DNA from: an uncultured Prevotella sp.
GTDB lineage: Bacteria; Bacteroidota; Bacteroidia; Bacteroidales; Bacteroidaceae
Direction: 5' to 3'
DNA: 17,879 nucleotides
NCBI GenBank assembly: GCA_900555035.1
Contig: USJX01000058.1
Location: forward strand, 1-17,879
The notes beneath the pieces were generated by a model. It was not told the DNA's origin and did not search any database. It saw only the letters and a list, made by a program, of their open reading frames with translations. Below, piece by piece: positions 1 through 7,717 of the stretch (within the stretch, counting starts at the first letter, position 1; each line of letters opens with the position of its first letter). The translations under genes were made by a program, and so were the position numbers.

Positions 1-132
1 AGTGAATACATCAAGGATGATACGGAGATTCAAATTACTCAATTTGATGGCGAGGACTTGAAAATGACCCAAGAAGGATTTCCTTATACACCAATTGTGA
101 TAAAAACACGTAAAAGAAGTAGGTGGTTGTGA
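1..132 (+). CDS. C-terminal fragment of an unrecognised protein
   Basis: The left edge of the window opens inside a + strand reading frame that runs 43 codons to a TGA at 130-132. The visible tail begins SEYIKDDTEIQ and ends in a basic stretch, KTRKRSRWL. The frame is credible because it is open from base 1 and is followed one base later by a strong rho-independent terminator. I do not recognise the family from so short a piece. The basic, tryptophan-containing end suggests a soluble protein; no membrane segment is visible. The 5' end lies outside the window. Confidence 0.6.
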   Translation, partial: SEYIKDDTEIQITQFDGEDLKMTQEGFPYTPIVIKTRKRSRWL

Positions 133-178
133 CAAAAACAGACCGATGTGAACGAGAGTTCATGTCGGTCTGTTTTTG
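133..178. terminator. Strong rho-independent terminator between convergent units
   Basis: A long inverted repeat has arms at 133-153 and 158-178 around the loop GAGA. About 21 positions pair, including two G-U wobbles, and the 3' arm ends in TTTTTG. It begins right after the stop codon of the left-edge gene. The A-rich 5' arm gives a T-run on the other strand, so it can also stop transcripts of the minus-strand operon that ends at 251. Confidence 0.85.
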
Positions 179-207
179 TTTATTGCGCTTTTAATATTTA
201 GTTTACG

Positions 208-249
208 TATTAACTGTTAACTATAAACTATTAACTGTTAACTATAAAC
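208..249. repeat. 21-bp perfect tandem repeat, two copies
   Basis: Two identical 21-bp units lie head to tail at 208-228 and 229-249. Each contains TTAACTGTTAACTATAAAC. The array ends one base before the 3' boundary of the MFS gene at 251. A degenerate array with the same 21-bp period and related sequence lies between mtnN and luxS at 11919-11948. The units are AT-rich and contain no gene. Confidence 0.85.
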
Positions 250-250
250 C

Positions 251-1714
251 CTACTCCACAACAATAGGCTTGTACTTTGGTACCAATGCCTTCATGATGC
301 ACCAGCCTACCAGGTAAGCCACACTACAGATGCAGAATACAATCATGTAGGCTCCCGGCTTGCCATCGAAGCCCATAAAGGTGAAGGCTGAACCCTGACC
401 CTCTGCGTAGGTGAAGAGCATACCGGAACCCTTGTTAATCAAGAATGAACCGATACCACCTGCCATCGCACCAATACCTGTGATGGTTGCAACGGTTGAC
501 TTAGGGAACATATCACCAATAGTTGAATAAAGGTTGGCTGACCATGCCTGATGACCTGCACCGAGCAAACCGATGATGATAGCTGGCCACCATGCACTGT
601 ACTCACCCATAGGCTGAGCAATCAAACCGAGCAATGGGAAGCAAGCGAAAATCAACATCGCACGCATTCTACCGATATATGGATTCATACCCTTCTTATC
701 TACAAAGTAAGTTGGCAAGTAACCACCACCAATACTCAATACGGTTACAATCGCATAAAGAGTAAAGATGAGGGCAATACCCATACCTGAGTCAGAAGAG
801 TAACCATACTGATCTGAGAAGTAAGCTGGAGCCCAGAAGAGGAAGAACCACCATACACCATCAGTCATCAACTTACCCACGATGAACGACCAGGTCTGGC
901 GATAGCTGAAGCACTTCAGGAAGCCGATGGTCTTCTCCTCAGTTGCCTCTGCGTTCTGATTCTCAGCCTCAACCTTGTCAAGGTCTTCATCCTGCTCAAT
1001 GTAAATAAGCTCAGCTTTATTTACATGCTTGCTCTGAGATGGCTTCTCATAAAGCCACATCCAGAGACCCATCCATACATAACCGAGCACACCGATGATG
1101 ATGAAAGCCCACTCCCAGCCCATGCTGCGAGCCAACAATGGAATGGTAGCTGGAGCTGCCAAGGCACCTACAGAGGCACCACTGTTGAAGATGGCAGTAG
1201 AGAACGCACGGTCTTTCTTTGGGAAATACTCCGCTGTTACCTTGATGGCTGCAGGGAAGTTACCAGCCTCACCCACTGCAAGAATCAAGCGGCAAGAGAG
1301 GAACAGCCATACGCTGATGGTGGCGATAGCTACTGCTGCATCGCTGCCAGCCTGTACCATGCGGAGTGCCTCGATAGAATCGTAACCCTCCATCTGCATA
1401 GCTACCCAGCCGCAACCGGCATGCATTACGGCACCCGTTGACCATACGAAGATGGCAATCAGATAACCCTTCTTGGTGCCCATCCAATCCACAAACTTAC
1501 CTGCAAAGAGGTTGGCGATGGCATAGAAGATGGAGAAAAGACCGGTAATCGTACCGTAGTCGTCATCAGTCCAGTGGAATTCTGGAGCGATGAAGTCTTT
1601 CCATGTTAACGACAGAACCTGACGGTCCATATAATTCACTGTGGTCGCAATGAAGAGCAACGCACAAATCACCCAACGGAAGTTGGACATCTTACTAGTT
1701 GAAATAGAGCTCAT
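251..1714 (-). CDS. MFS transporter, ExuT-like hexuronate/anion symporter
   Basis: This 487-residue polytopic membrane protein belongs to the major facilitator superfamily, anion:cation symporter group, whose best-known relatives import galacturonate and glucuronate (ExuT). Signatures are RWVICALLFIATTVNYMDRQ at the first membrane segment, a motif-A-like loop GKFVDWMGTKKG (about 72-83), GEAGNFPAAIK (149-159) and AEYFPKKDRA after it. Residues about 103-135, between the third and fourth membrane segments, form an insertion relative to the E. coli ExuT I recall. The central cytoplasmic loop (about 225-262) is acidic. It is the last gene of the gatC-kduI block, 110 bp after kduI. That gap holds a hairpin but no visible promoter. 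The start could also be Met9. Substrate is inferred from family and the adjacent kduI: a uronate or its lyase-derived product. Confidence 0.85.
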   Translation of the reverse strand: MSSISTSKMSNFRWVICALLFIATTVNYMDRQVLSLTWKDFIAPEFHWTDDDYGTITGLFSIFYAIANLFAGKFVDWMGTKKGYLIAIFVWSTGAVMHAGCGWVAMQMEGYDSIEALRMVQAGSDAAVAIATISVWLFLSCRLILAVGEAGNFPAAIKVTAEYFPKKDRAFSTAIFNSGASVGALAAPATIPLLARSMGWEWAFIIIGVLGYVWMGLWMWLYEKPSQSKHVNKAELIYIEQDEDLDKVEAENQNAEATEEKTIGFLKCFSYRQTWSFIVGKLMTDGVWWFFLFWAPAYFSDQYGYSSDSGMGIALIFTLYAIVTVLSIGGGYLPTYFVDKKGMNPYIGRMRAMLIFACFPLLGLIAQPMGEYSAWWPAIIIGLLGAGHQAWSANLYSTIGDMFPKSTVATITGIGAMAGGIGSFLINKGSGMLFTYAEGQGSAFTFMGFDGKPGAYMIVFCICSVAYLVGWCIMKALVPKYKPIVVE

Positions 1715-1774
1715 TTGTCTAAGTTTTTAAGCGTTTTATCTATTTTTGTTATTTAATTCGGTTATTAGACGGCA

Positions 1775-1804
1775 AAGCCTGGCTTGTTTCCTCAAACCAG
1801 GTTT
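1775..1804 (-). other. Intercistronic hairpin between kduI and the MFS gene
   Basis: Arms of 12 nt at 1775-1786 and 1793-1804 pair, with one mismatch and one wobble, around a 6-nt loop. The core is CCTGG/CCAGG. On the minus strand no T-run follows, so it does not look like a full terminator. It may be an RNA processing or stability element, or a leaky attenuator, separating expression of the transporter from gatC-kduI. Confidence 0.5.
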
Positions 1805-1824
1805 CACCTTATTATATTAGTGAT

Positions 1825-2790
1825 TTATTCCAATGTAGGAATCTTCACTACCTGCATATCGTTGTAGATAAGATTCTCTCCTGCCATACCCCAGATAAAG
1901 GTATAGTTGCTGGTGCCGGCTGCACAGTGGATTGACCACTCTGGTGCAATCACAGCCTGCTCGTTGTTCAGCCAAATAGGACGTGTCTCCTGTGGCTCAC
2001 CCATTACATGAAGAATCTTCTGACCCTCTGGTACGTTGTAATAAAGGTATGTCTCCATGCGGCGGAGGTGAGTATGAGCTGGCATGGTGTTCCATACAGA
2101 ACCCTCCTTCAACTCGGTAACACCCATCTGCAACTGGCAGGTGCGAACACCAGCCACACCATCGATGATCAACTGATGAATCACGCGGTCGTTGCTCTCC
2201 TTCAGGCTACCAGCCTTGATGTTGTTGGCATCCTTCAGCGTCACCTTCTTGGTAGGATAAGCCTGATGAGCGCAGGCACTGTTCATATAGAACTTAGCTG
2301 GCTTGGCTGCATCCTTGCTGCTTACCTCAATGTTCTTTGCACCACGACCTACATAGAGAGCCTCCTGGAAACCAAGGGTATATTTCTTGCCATCCACGTT
2401 AACTGTACCCTCGCCACCGATGTTGATGATACCCAACTCACGGTTGTCGAGCAGGTTCTTCTGGTCGTTTGGCTTGTCTGTATAGAGAGGTGCAATAGAA
2501 GTCAGCTTCAAAGGAGCGGTTGTTGGCTCTGCACCACCGATGAGGAAACGGTCGAACATGGTGTAGGTCCAGTTTACCTCACCTGGAGCGAACACCTTCT
2601 CAATAGCGAACTCGCTGCGGAGGCGATCTGTTGTGTAATGCTTGGCATCCATTGGGTTGCTAGCATAACGAACGTTGTAGTTGGTGTAGGCATTCTCAGC
2701 CTTCACCTCGTATCCACACTTACCACACTGGCCAAAAGCCTGACTTGCTGTTAATACCATTGCTGCTAATATTAATGTTAACTTCTTCAT
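1825..2790 (-). CDS. kduI: 5-dehydro-4-deoxy-D-glucuronate isomerase (KduI) with an export signal
   Basis: KduI isomerises 5-keto-4-deoxyuronate, formed from unsaturated uronates released by polysaccharide lyases and unsaturated glucuronyl hydrolases, to 2,5-diketo-3-deoxygluconate. KduD would then reduce this to KDG. The cupin family is unmistakable: FLIGGAEP (83-90), RELGIINIGG (117-126), ALYVGRGAK (144-152), NSACAHQAYPTKKV (170-183), NTMPAHTHLRRME (234-246) and WSIH (285-288). The expected metal ligands His239, His241, Glu246 and His288 are all present. At 321 residues it is about 40 longer than E. coli KduI. The extra N terminus is a Sec-type signal, MKKLTLILAAMVLTASQAFG, with likely cleavage before Gln21, followed by CGKCG (22-26). 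Gln at -1 of Cys22 argues against a lipobox. The family is known as cytoplasmic, so a periplasmic location is inferred. It follows the EIIC gene by 22 bp. No kduD is in the window. Confidence 0.93.
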   Translation of the reverse strand: MKKLTLILAAMVLTASQAFGQCGKCGYEVKAENAYTNYNVRYASNPMDAKHYTTDRLRSEFAIEKVFAPGEVNWTYTMFDRFLIGGAEPTTAPLKLTSIAPLYTDKPNDQKNLLDNRELGIINIGGEGTVNVDGKKYTLGFQEALYVGRGAKNIEVSSKDAAKPAKFYMNSACAHQAYPTKKVTLKDANNIKAGSLKESNDRVIHQLIIDGVAGVRTCQLQMGVTELKEGSVWNTMPAHTHLRRMETYLYYNVPEGQKILHVMGEPQETRPIWLNNEQAVIAPEWSIHCAAGTSNYTFIWGMAGENLIYNDMQVVKIPTLE

Positions 2791-2812
2791 AATCTATTTT
2801 ATTTTATTTTTT

Positions 2813-4177
2813 TTATTTCTTTGCTGCCTTTTCTTCCTTCACGATGCGCTGACGGTTGATAACCATCAGGGCGATGGTGATGATGGTGAGCACGCCCATA
2901 CCGATGTAAGAGAGTTTCACGCCACGATAGATAACCCATCCGAAGAGAGAAGAGGCGAAATCGAGAGCACCACCTGCGAATCCGTCAGGGATATGAGCGG
3001 CATTATCGCCTGTGGCTGCATAAACCTGGTTGGCTGCCATCGTAAAGTCGGGAGCCATATCGGTTACGAAATAGAGACCGATAATCAGGGCTACCAAACC
3101 GATAATCAGGGTCTTCACCACATTACCCTTGGTAAATGGCAAGATCATTGGGAAGAGGTAGAACATACCTGCCAATGATGCCAATGGCAAGAACTGGTTG
3201 CCTGGCAGGAATACGGCGATGGCCAGAATCACAGGAATCAGGATTACCGATACCACCAGGGTAGTAGGATGACCAATCACCAGGGCAGGACTCATTCCGA
3301 TGTGAACCTTCTTGCCGTTGAACTTGGTCTTCACCAATTCCTGAGTCTTCTCAGAGATAGGCTTCAATCCATCGATAAACAAGGAAGTGATACGAGGAAT
3401 CAGCTCCATCACGGCTCCCATGGTCACACCGAGGAAGAGCACCTTCTTGATGTCGAGCTGTGCTGCCCAACCAATCAAGGCACCCACGATGACTCCCAAA
3501 ACCAATGGTTCACCCAGCACGCCAAACTTCTTCTTCAATCCCTCTGCATCGATATCGAGCTTAGAGAAACCAGGAATCATATCCATTGCCTTGTTGAAGA
3601 GGATGGCGAATGGCATGAAACTCTGGCAGAATGGCTGCGGAATGGAGATACCATCCAGGTCGTAGTACTTCTGGAACTTCTCTGCGGTCAAATCTGCACA
3701 TACCAATGTAATGATGTAGCAGACAATGGCTGCAAAGTAACCCCAAAGCAGACTCTCACCCATCACGAAGTATGCCACGGCACCGATAAAGGCAAAATGC
3801 CAGTAGTTCCAAAGGTCGATGTTCACCGTACGGGTGGTCTTGGTTATCAACATCAGGAAGTTGACTCCCAAGCAGATTGGGATAATCAAGGCACCCACTG
3901 CTGTATTATAAGCCACGGCAGCGGCTGCAGGCCAACCCATGTCAAACACGTTCAACTGTAGGTGATAGATGTCAGAGATTGCCTTCAAAGGGTCGTTGAA
4001 GTTGGTTGTCAGCAAAGCCGTAACCACACCCAAGCCCACGAAACCCACACCTACGAAGAGTCCCGACTTCAAAGCCTTTCCGAATTTCATGCCAATACAC
4101 AAGCCGATGACCGTGAAGATGATTGGCATCATCACGCTCGCTCCCAAGCTTATGATATAGCTAAATACCTGTTCCAT
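2813..4177 (-). CDS. EIIC permease of the galactitol PTS family (GatC-like), without EIIA/EIIB
   Basis: This 454-residue polytopic membrane protein matches the EIIC-GAT family throughout. It opens with the membrane segment MEQVFSYIISLGASVMMPII. Family-type stretches follow: MGWPAAAAVAYNTAVGALI (about 80-98), RTVNIDLWNYWHFAFIGA, MELIPRITSLFIDGLKPISE, and GMSPALVIGHPTTLV in the second half. Length is normal for a free-standing EIIC. In enterobacteria this subunit works with separate EIIA and EIIB proteins that phosphorylate galactitol. Neither partner is encoded here, and PTS systems are generally rare in Bacteroidota, so this copy may be a PTS-independent carrier. It is first in the operon and 22 bp upstream of kduI, so a sugar-acid substrate is a reasonable inference. 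Its ATG at 4175-4177 lies 82 bp from a TATCTTTG promoter element. Confidence 0.85.
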   Translation of the reverse strand: MEQVFSYIISLGASVMMPIIFTVIGLCIGMKFGKALKSGLFVGVGFVGLGVVTALLTTNFNDPLKAISDIYHLQLNVFDMGWPAAAAVAYNTAVGALIIPICLGVNFLMLITKTTRTVNIDLWNYWHFAFIGAVAYFVMGESLLWGYFAAIVCYIITLVCADLTAEKFQKYYDLDGISIPQPFCQSFMPFAILFNKAMDMIPGFSKLDIDAEGLKKKFGVLGEPLVLGVIVGALIGWAAQLDIKKVLFLGVTMGAVMELIPRITSLFIDGLKPISEKTQELVKTKFNGKKVHIGMSPALVIGHPTTLVVSVILIPVILAIAVFLPGNQFLPLASLAGMFYLFPMILPFTKGNVVKTLIIGLVALIIGLYFVTDMAPDFTMAANQVYAATGDNAAHIPDGFAGGALDFASSLFGWVIYRGVKLSYIGMGVLTIITIALMVINRQRIVKEEKAAKK

Positions 4178-4210
4178 TATTACTTTTGAATTGTTAATTA
4201 GTTAAGGAAA

Positions 4211-4224
4211 TACACGCAAGTGTA
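4211..4224. promoter_or_regulatory. Short palindrome in the leader of the EIIC-kduI operon
   Basis: TACACGCAAGTGTA is a perfect inverted repeat (5-bp arms, 4-nt centre) between the -7 element at 4259-4266 and the ATG at 4177. Its position, just downstream of the probable transcription start, fits either a repressor operator or a small 5' UTR hairpin. No regulator gene lies next to it. Confidence 0.35.
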
Positions 4225-4258
4225 CCCCTTCACCTGTTTTTAGATGATTTGTTGGTTG

Positions 4259-4266
4259 CAAAGATA
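4259..4266 (-). promoter_or_regulatory. Bacteroidota -7 element for the EIIC-kduI-MFS operon
   Basis: On the minus strand the sequence is TATCTTTG, an exact match to the Bacteroidota -7 consensus TAnnTTTG. No clear TTTG lies 19-21 bp upstream, so activation by a regulator is possible. It is the only such match between the murF-alr terminator and the EIIC start. Confidence 0.6.
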
Positions 4267-4311
4267 CACTTTTTTCTTCAATTTTAATACGTTTTCATCG
4301 AAAATATTACT

Positions 4312-4348
4312 AAAAAAAAATCCCATCCGAGTTTTTCGGACGGGATTT
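4312..4348 (-). terminator. Rho-independent terminator of the yfhO-GSCFA-murF/alr operon
   Basis: Arms 4321-4330 (TCCCATCCGA) and 4336-4345 (TCGGACGGGA) pair on the minus strand with one G-U. A run of nine T on that strand (4312-4320) follows. The stem is better on the minus strand than on the plus strand, where the same position is an A-C mismatch. It lies about 35 bp past the murF-alr stop. Confidence 0.85.
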
Positions 4349-4383
4349 CTCTATTTTTGTACGTTTTTCTAACGTTTTTTATC

Positions 4384-6861
4384 CTAATCTTGATAGTAAA
4401 CTCGCTTCACTCGGCTGCTGATGGTGGTCAGTACCTCGTAAGGAATGGTGTCAAGAATATCGCTCAGCGTCTGAACCGGCAGGTGCTCACCGAAGATTTC
4501 TACGGAATCACCTTCCTTGCAGTGGATGTCGGTTACATCTATCATGGCTACATCCATGCAGATGTTGCCCACGTACTCTGCCTTCTGACCGTTGACCAGA
4601 CAGTAGGCATGGCGATTGCCCAGATGACGGTTCAAGCCGTCGGCATAACCGATAGGAATGGCGGCGATGACACTGTCTCTGTCGAGGATGGTCTTGCGGC
4701 TGTAGCCCACGCTATCCCCAGCCTTGATGTTATGCATCTGCAGGATGGTGGTCTTCAGGGTGCTCACGCAGTTGATGGTCTCGTTGTTGCGTGAGTTGAT
4801 GCCGTAAAGGCCCAATCCCAGGCGGCACATATCCAACTGGCGCTCCGGAAAATGCTCAATACCTGCCGAATTGCAGATATGGCGCAGAATCTTATGGTCG
4901 AAGGCTGCCTGCAACTGCTTGCTGCCCTTGTCGAACAACTCAAACTGATGGGCTGAGAAATCATCGAAGCAATCGGCATCACTGCCCACGAAATGAGAGA
5001 ACACCGAACGAGGGATGATGGCATTCTGATGCTTCAGCTTGCCTATCAGCTCCTCCATATCGTTCTCAGGGTCGAAGCCCAGACGATGCATACCTGTATC
5101 CAGCTTGATGTGGACAGGGAAGCCGGTGACTCCCTCCTTCTCGGCTGCCTTGATCAGCGCATCTAGCAGACGGAAGGAATATACCTCTGGCTCCAGGTCG
5201 TAATCAAACATGGTCTTGAAGGCGGTCATCTCAGGGTTCATGATCATGATGTTGCTGGTGATGCCGTTCTTGCGAAGGGTAACTCCCTCATCGGCTACTG
5301 CCACGGCCAGATAATCCACACGGTGGTCCTGCAGGGTCTTGGCAATCTCCACGGCTCCTGCTCCATAACCGTCTGCCTTGATCATGCAGACCAGTTTGGT
5401 CTCCGGCTTCATAAATGCACGGTAGTAGTTCAGATTGGCTACCACGGCATTCAGATTCACTTCGAGCGTGGTTTCGTGTACCTTCTGAACCAGCAGCTCC
5501 GTCAACTGGTCGAAACCAAACTGGCGGGCACCCTTCAACAGGATTACCTCGTCACGAAGCGATGCAAACACCTCGCTCTTGATAAACTCCTCCACATCCT
5601 GGAAGAAGAACTTTTCTGAAATCTGAATGGCATCATGCTGCTGGCAGAGTTCTGGACCGATACCGATGAACTTCACCACGCCACGCTTGCGTGCCAGGTC
5701 GCTCACCTCCTTATAGAGAGCCTCAGGAGACAGACCGCTCTGATAGATATCGCTCAATATCAGCGTATGGCGACGGCCACGATGGTCTGGGCGGCGGTTC
5801 ATGAAGTCGAGGGCGATGTCGAGCGAATTGATGTCGCTGTTGTAACTGTCGTTGATAAGGGTGCAGCCATGCTGTCCCACCTTCACTTCCAGTCTCATCG
5901 CCACAGGTTCCAACTTTGCCATGCGCTTGTCGATATCTTCGGCAGAAACACCGAGTTTCGAAGCCACCACTGCACTGATGATGGAGTTCTGGATAGATGC
6001 ATCATCGATGAATGGGATGGAGAAGCTGTCTATCTCACCTTTATATATATAGGTGATGACGCTCACGCTCTGCTGCTTCTCGATGTTCTTCACATAGAAA
6101 GGAGCCTCAGGGTTCTTGAGCGACCAGAAGAGTTTTTCACCCTTGTAATCAGGATATTCAGCCATCACCTTGGTAATCAGTTCATCATCACCATCGTAAA
6201 CCACGGTCTCTGCATCATGGAAGAGGATGAGCTTTTCGCGGCACTTCTCCTCCAGGGAAGAGAAGTTCTCCTGATGGGCAGAACCCACATTGGTGAGTAC
6301 GGCGATGGTAGGCTGAATGATGTCGCGCAGGGCAAGCATCTCGCCCGGCTGACTGATACCAGCCTCGAACACACCCACCTGGGTCTGCTCGTTCATCAGC
6401 CAAACCGACAATGGCACACCTATCTGCGAATTATAACTGCGAGGACTGCGGGTGACGAACATGCTTGGTGAGAGCAGCTGATAAAGCCACTCCTTGACCA
6501 TGGTCTTGCCATTAGAACCCGTAATACCCACGATAGGGATGTTGAATTCATCACGATGACGTTCTGCCAGGCGCTGGAGAGCCTCCAGCGTGTTGACAAC
6601 CTTCAGGAAGTTGGCTCCCGGATAATCAGAAGCATATCCCTTAGGGACATCTGTCACCACAAAGTTCTTGACTCCACGACGATACAACTCCGGAATGTAG
6701 TTGTGACCGTCATTACGCTCAGACTTGAGCGCAAAGAACAGAGTTTCCTCTGGGAAACAAAGTGAACGACTATCGGTCAGGATAAAACCGATGCTGGTAT
6801 CATTGTCTCCATAGCGACGCGCACCTATCAGTGTGGTTACCTTTTCAATAGTATATGTCAT
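4384..6861 (-). CDS. murF-alr: Bifunctional MurF ligase / alanine racemase
   Basis: This 825-residue fusion joins two steps of D-alanine use in peptidoglycan synthesis. The N-terminal half is UDP-MurNAc-tripeptide:D-Ala-D-Ala ligase; the C-terminal half makes D-Ala from L-Ala. MurF signatures are the ATP-binding loop GITGSNGKT (112-120), FEAGISQPGEM (165-175), LTNVGSAHQENF (189-200) and NDSYNSDINSL (337-347). The racemase begins near 462. It has the PLP lysine in MIKADGYGAG (Lys495), LDTGMHRLGF (587-596), SVGYSRKT with the expected catalytic tyrosine Tyr720, PIGYADGLNR (736-745) and GNICMDV (765-771). This architecture is well known in Bacteroidota and is complete here, with no frameshift. 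It acts in the cytoplasm. It starts 52 bp after the GSCFA gene with no promoter match between, so it is probably cotranscribed with it. Confidence 0.97.
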   Translation of the reverse strand: MTYTIEKVTTLIGARRYGDNDTSIGFILTDSRSLCFPEETLFFALKSERNDGHNYIPELYRRGVKNFVVTDVPKGYASDYPGANFLKVVNTLEALQRLAERHRDEFNIPIVGITGSNGKTMVKEWLYQLLSPSMFVTRSPRSYNSQIGVPLSVWLMNEQTQVGVFEAGISQPGEMLALRDIIQPTIAVLTNVGSAHQENFSSLEEKCREKLILFHDAETVVYDGDDELITKVMAEYPDYKGEKLFWSLKNPEAPFYVKNIEKQQSVSVITYIYKGEIDSFSIPFIDDASIQNSIISAVVASKLGVSAEDIDKRMAKLEPVAMRLEVKVGQHGCTLINDSYNSDINSLDIALDFMNRRPDHRGRRHTLILSDIYQSGLSPEALYKEVSDLARKRGVVKFIGIGPELCQQHDAIQISEKFFFQDVEEFIKSEVFASLRDEVILLKGARQFGFDQLTELLVQKVHETTLEVNLNAVVANLNYYRAFMKPETKLVCMIKADGYGAGAVEIAKTLQDHRVDYLAVAVADEGVTLRKNGITSNIMIMNPEMTAFKTMFDYDLEPEVYSFRLLDALIKAAEKEGVTGFPVHIKLDTGMHRLGFDPENDMEELIGKLKHQNAIIPRSVFSHFVGSDADCFDDFSAHQFELFDKGSKQLQAAFDHKILRHICNSAGIEHFPERQLDMCRLGLGLYGINSRNNETINCVSTLKTTILQMHNIKAGDSVGYSRKTILDRDSVIAAIPIGYADGLNRHLGNRHAYCLVNGQKAEYVGNICMDVAMIDVTDIHCKEGDSVEIFGEHLPVQTLSDILDTIPYEVLTTISSRVKRVYYQD

Positions 6862-6913
6862 TGTCTTTATACTTTAATGTTTCTATTATCAATAAGAGAA
6901 AATCATCTTTATT

Positions 6914-7702
6914 TTATAGAAGATGATATTTCTCCTCAAATTGTCTTTTCTTCTCTTCCGTCCGGGCGATGAACTTCTGATGTTCCTCGCTTTCGGGGTG
7001 GAAGGGCTTGTGGCCGAGTGCCTCCCGGATGGGTCTCCAGTCTTCCAGAAACTGTTCTGCGGCTTTGCCGAAATAGGCGGCACGGAACTTTTCCCAGATA
7101 TACTCCACAGCCTGCTGGCTCGGATGCAGCATGTCTTCCTGGTAGAAACGGTAATCACGAAGCTCATCGTTCATGATTTCGTAAGCAGGGAAATAACTCA
7201 CCACTCCCGGATTCGCCTTCACCAGTTTATCTGCAGCCAACTGAAGCGTTGCCTTCGAAAGCTGGCTTCCGTGGTAGCCGTATTTGGCATAGCGGATGGG
7301 ACTGACGGTTATAATCACCTTTTCAGCTTTCAGCAAATCAACGGCCTTCTGCAGATACCCGGCACATTCCTCCACGCTCAATTCCCTTTCCTCGAAAAGG
7401 CGCTGCGGACGCTTTTGGCAGTTATCCACTATTTCGCCCGTTTCCTTCAGGATATACACGTGGTTCGTACCCAGCGTAAACACAGCCACACGAGGCTGAA
7501 CCTCCAGACTCTTCTCCACGGTATGGAGAATGCTTGCCGGATTATACATCACCCCGAAGGGATTCACCGTGGCCCGAAAGCGGTTTTCCACAAACCTGCG
7601 ACCCAGATTGTCGGCAAAGCAACTGCCCACAAAGAGCATTTGCTCTGCCGGTTGTATCTCGAAGTCGGCCTTCGGAATCTCTATTTCTGTTCGAAACAGC
7701 AT
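6914..7702 (-). CDS. GSCFA-domain protein, SGNH-hydrolase-like
   Basis: This 262-residue soluble protein carries the motif that names the GSCFA family, FVGSCFADNLG (24-34). The features fit an SGNH-type esterase/acetylhydrolase fold: Ser27 in the GSC motif, GTNHVY (78-83) as the Asn-bearing block, SPIRYAKYG (134-142), and DMLHP (190-194) as the Asp-x-x-His block. No signal peptide or membrane segment is visible, so a cytoplasmic location is likely. The family's substrate is not established. Its place between a membrane YfhO protein (15 bp upstream) and MurF-Alr (52 bp downstream) makes a role in acyl or acetyl modification of an envelope glycan a reasonable guess, nothing more. An 8-bp hairpin (6902-6909/6920-6927) spans its stop codon. 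Confidence 0.88.
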   Translation of the reverse strand: MLFRTEIEIPKADFEIQPAEQMLFVGSCFADNLGRRFVENRFRATVNPFGVMYNPASILHTVEKSLEVQPRVAVFTLGTNHVYILKETGEIVDNCQKRPQRLFEERELSVEECAGYLQKAVDLLKAEKVIITVSPIRYAKYGYHGSQLSKATLQLAADKLVKANPGVVSYFPAYEIMNDELRDYRFYQEDMLHPSQQAVEYIWEKFRAAYFGKAAEQFLEDWRPIREALGHKPFHPESEEHQKFIARTEEKKRQFEEKYHLL

Positions 7703-7717
7703 TTTCTCGGCTTCTTT

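Noticed and set aside
208..249. CRISPR-like repeat pair
   Set aside because: The units are directly adjacent with no spacer and only two copies, and no cas genes are present.
2008..2754. Long open frame on the plus strand opposite kduI, 248 codons
   Set aside because: Antisense to a certain enzyme gene, with a residue composition typical of shadow frames and no promoter or family match.
1825..2790. KduI as a lipoprotein through Cys22
   Set aside because: The residue before Cys22 is Gln and the preceding AFG does not make a lipobox. Ordinary signal peptidase I cleavage is more likely.
4764..5024. Small minus-strand frame inside the racemase half of murF-alr
   Set aside because: It overlaps the racemase in another frame of the same strand, where all catalytic residues are intact, so there is no frameshift to explain.
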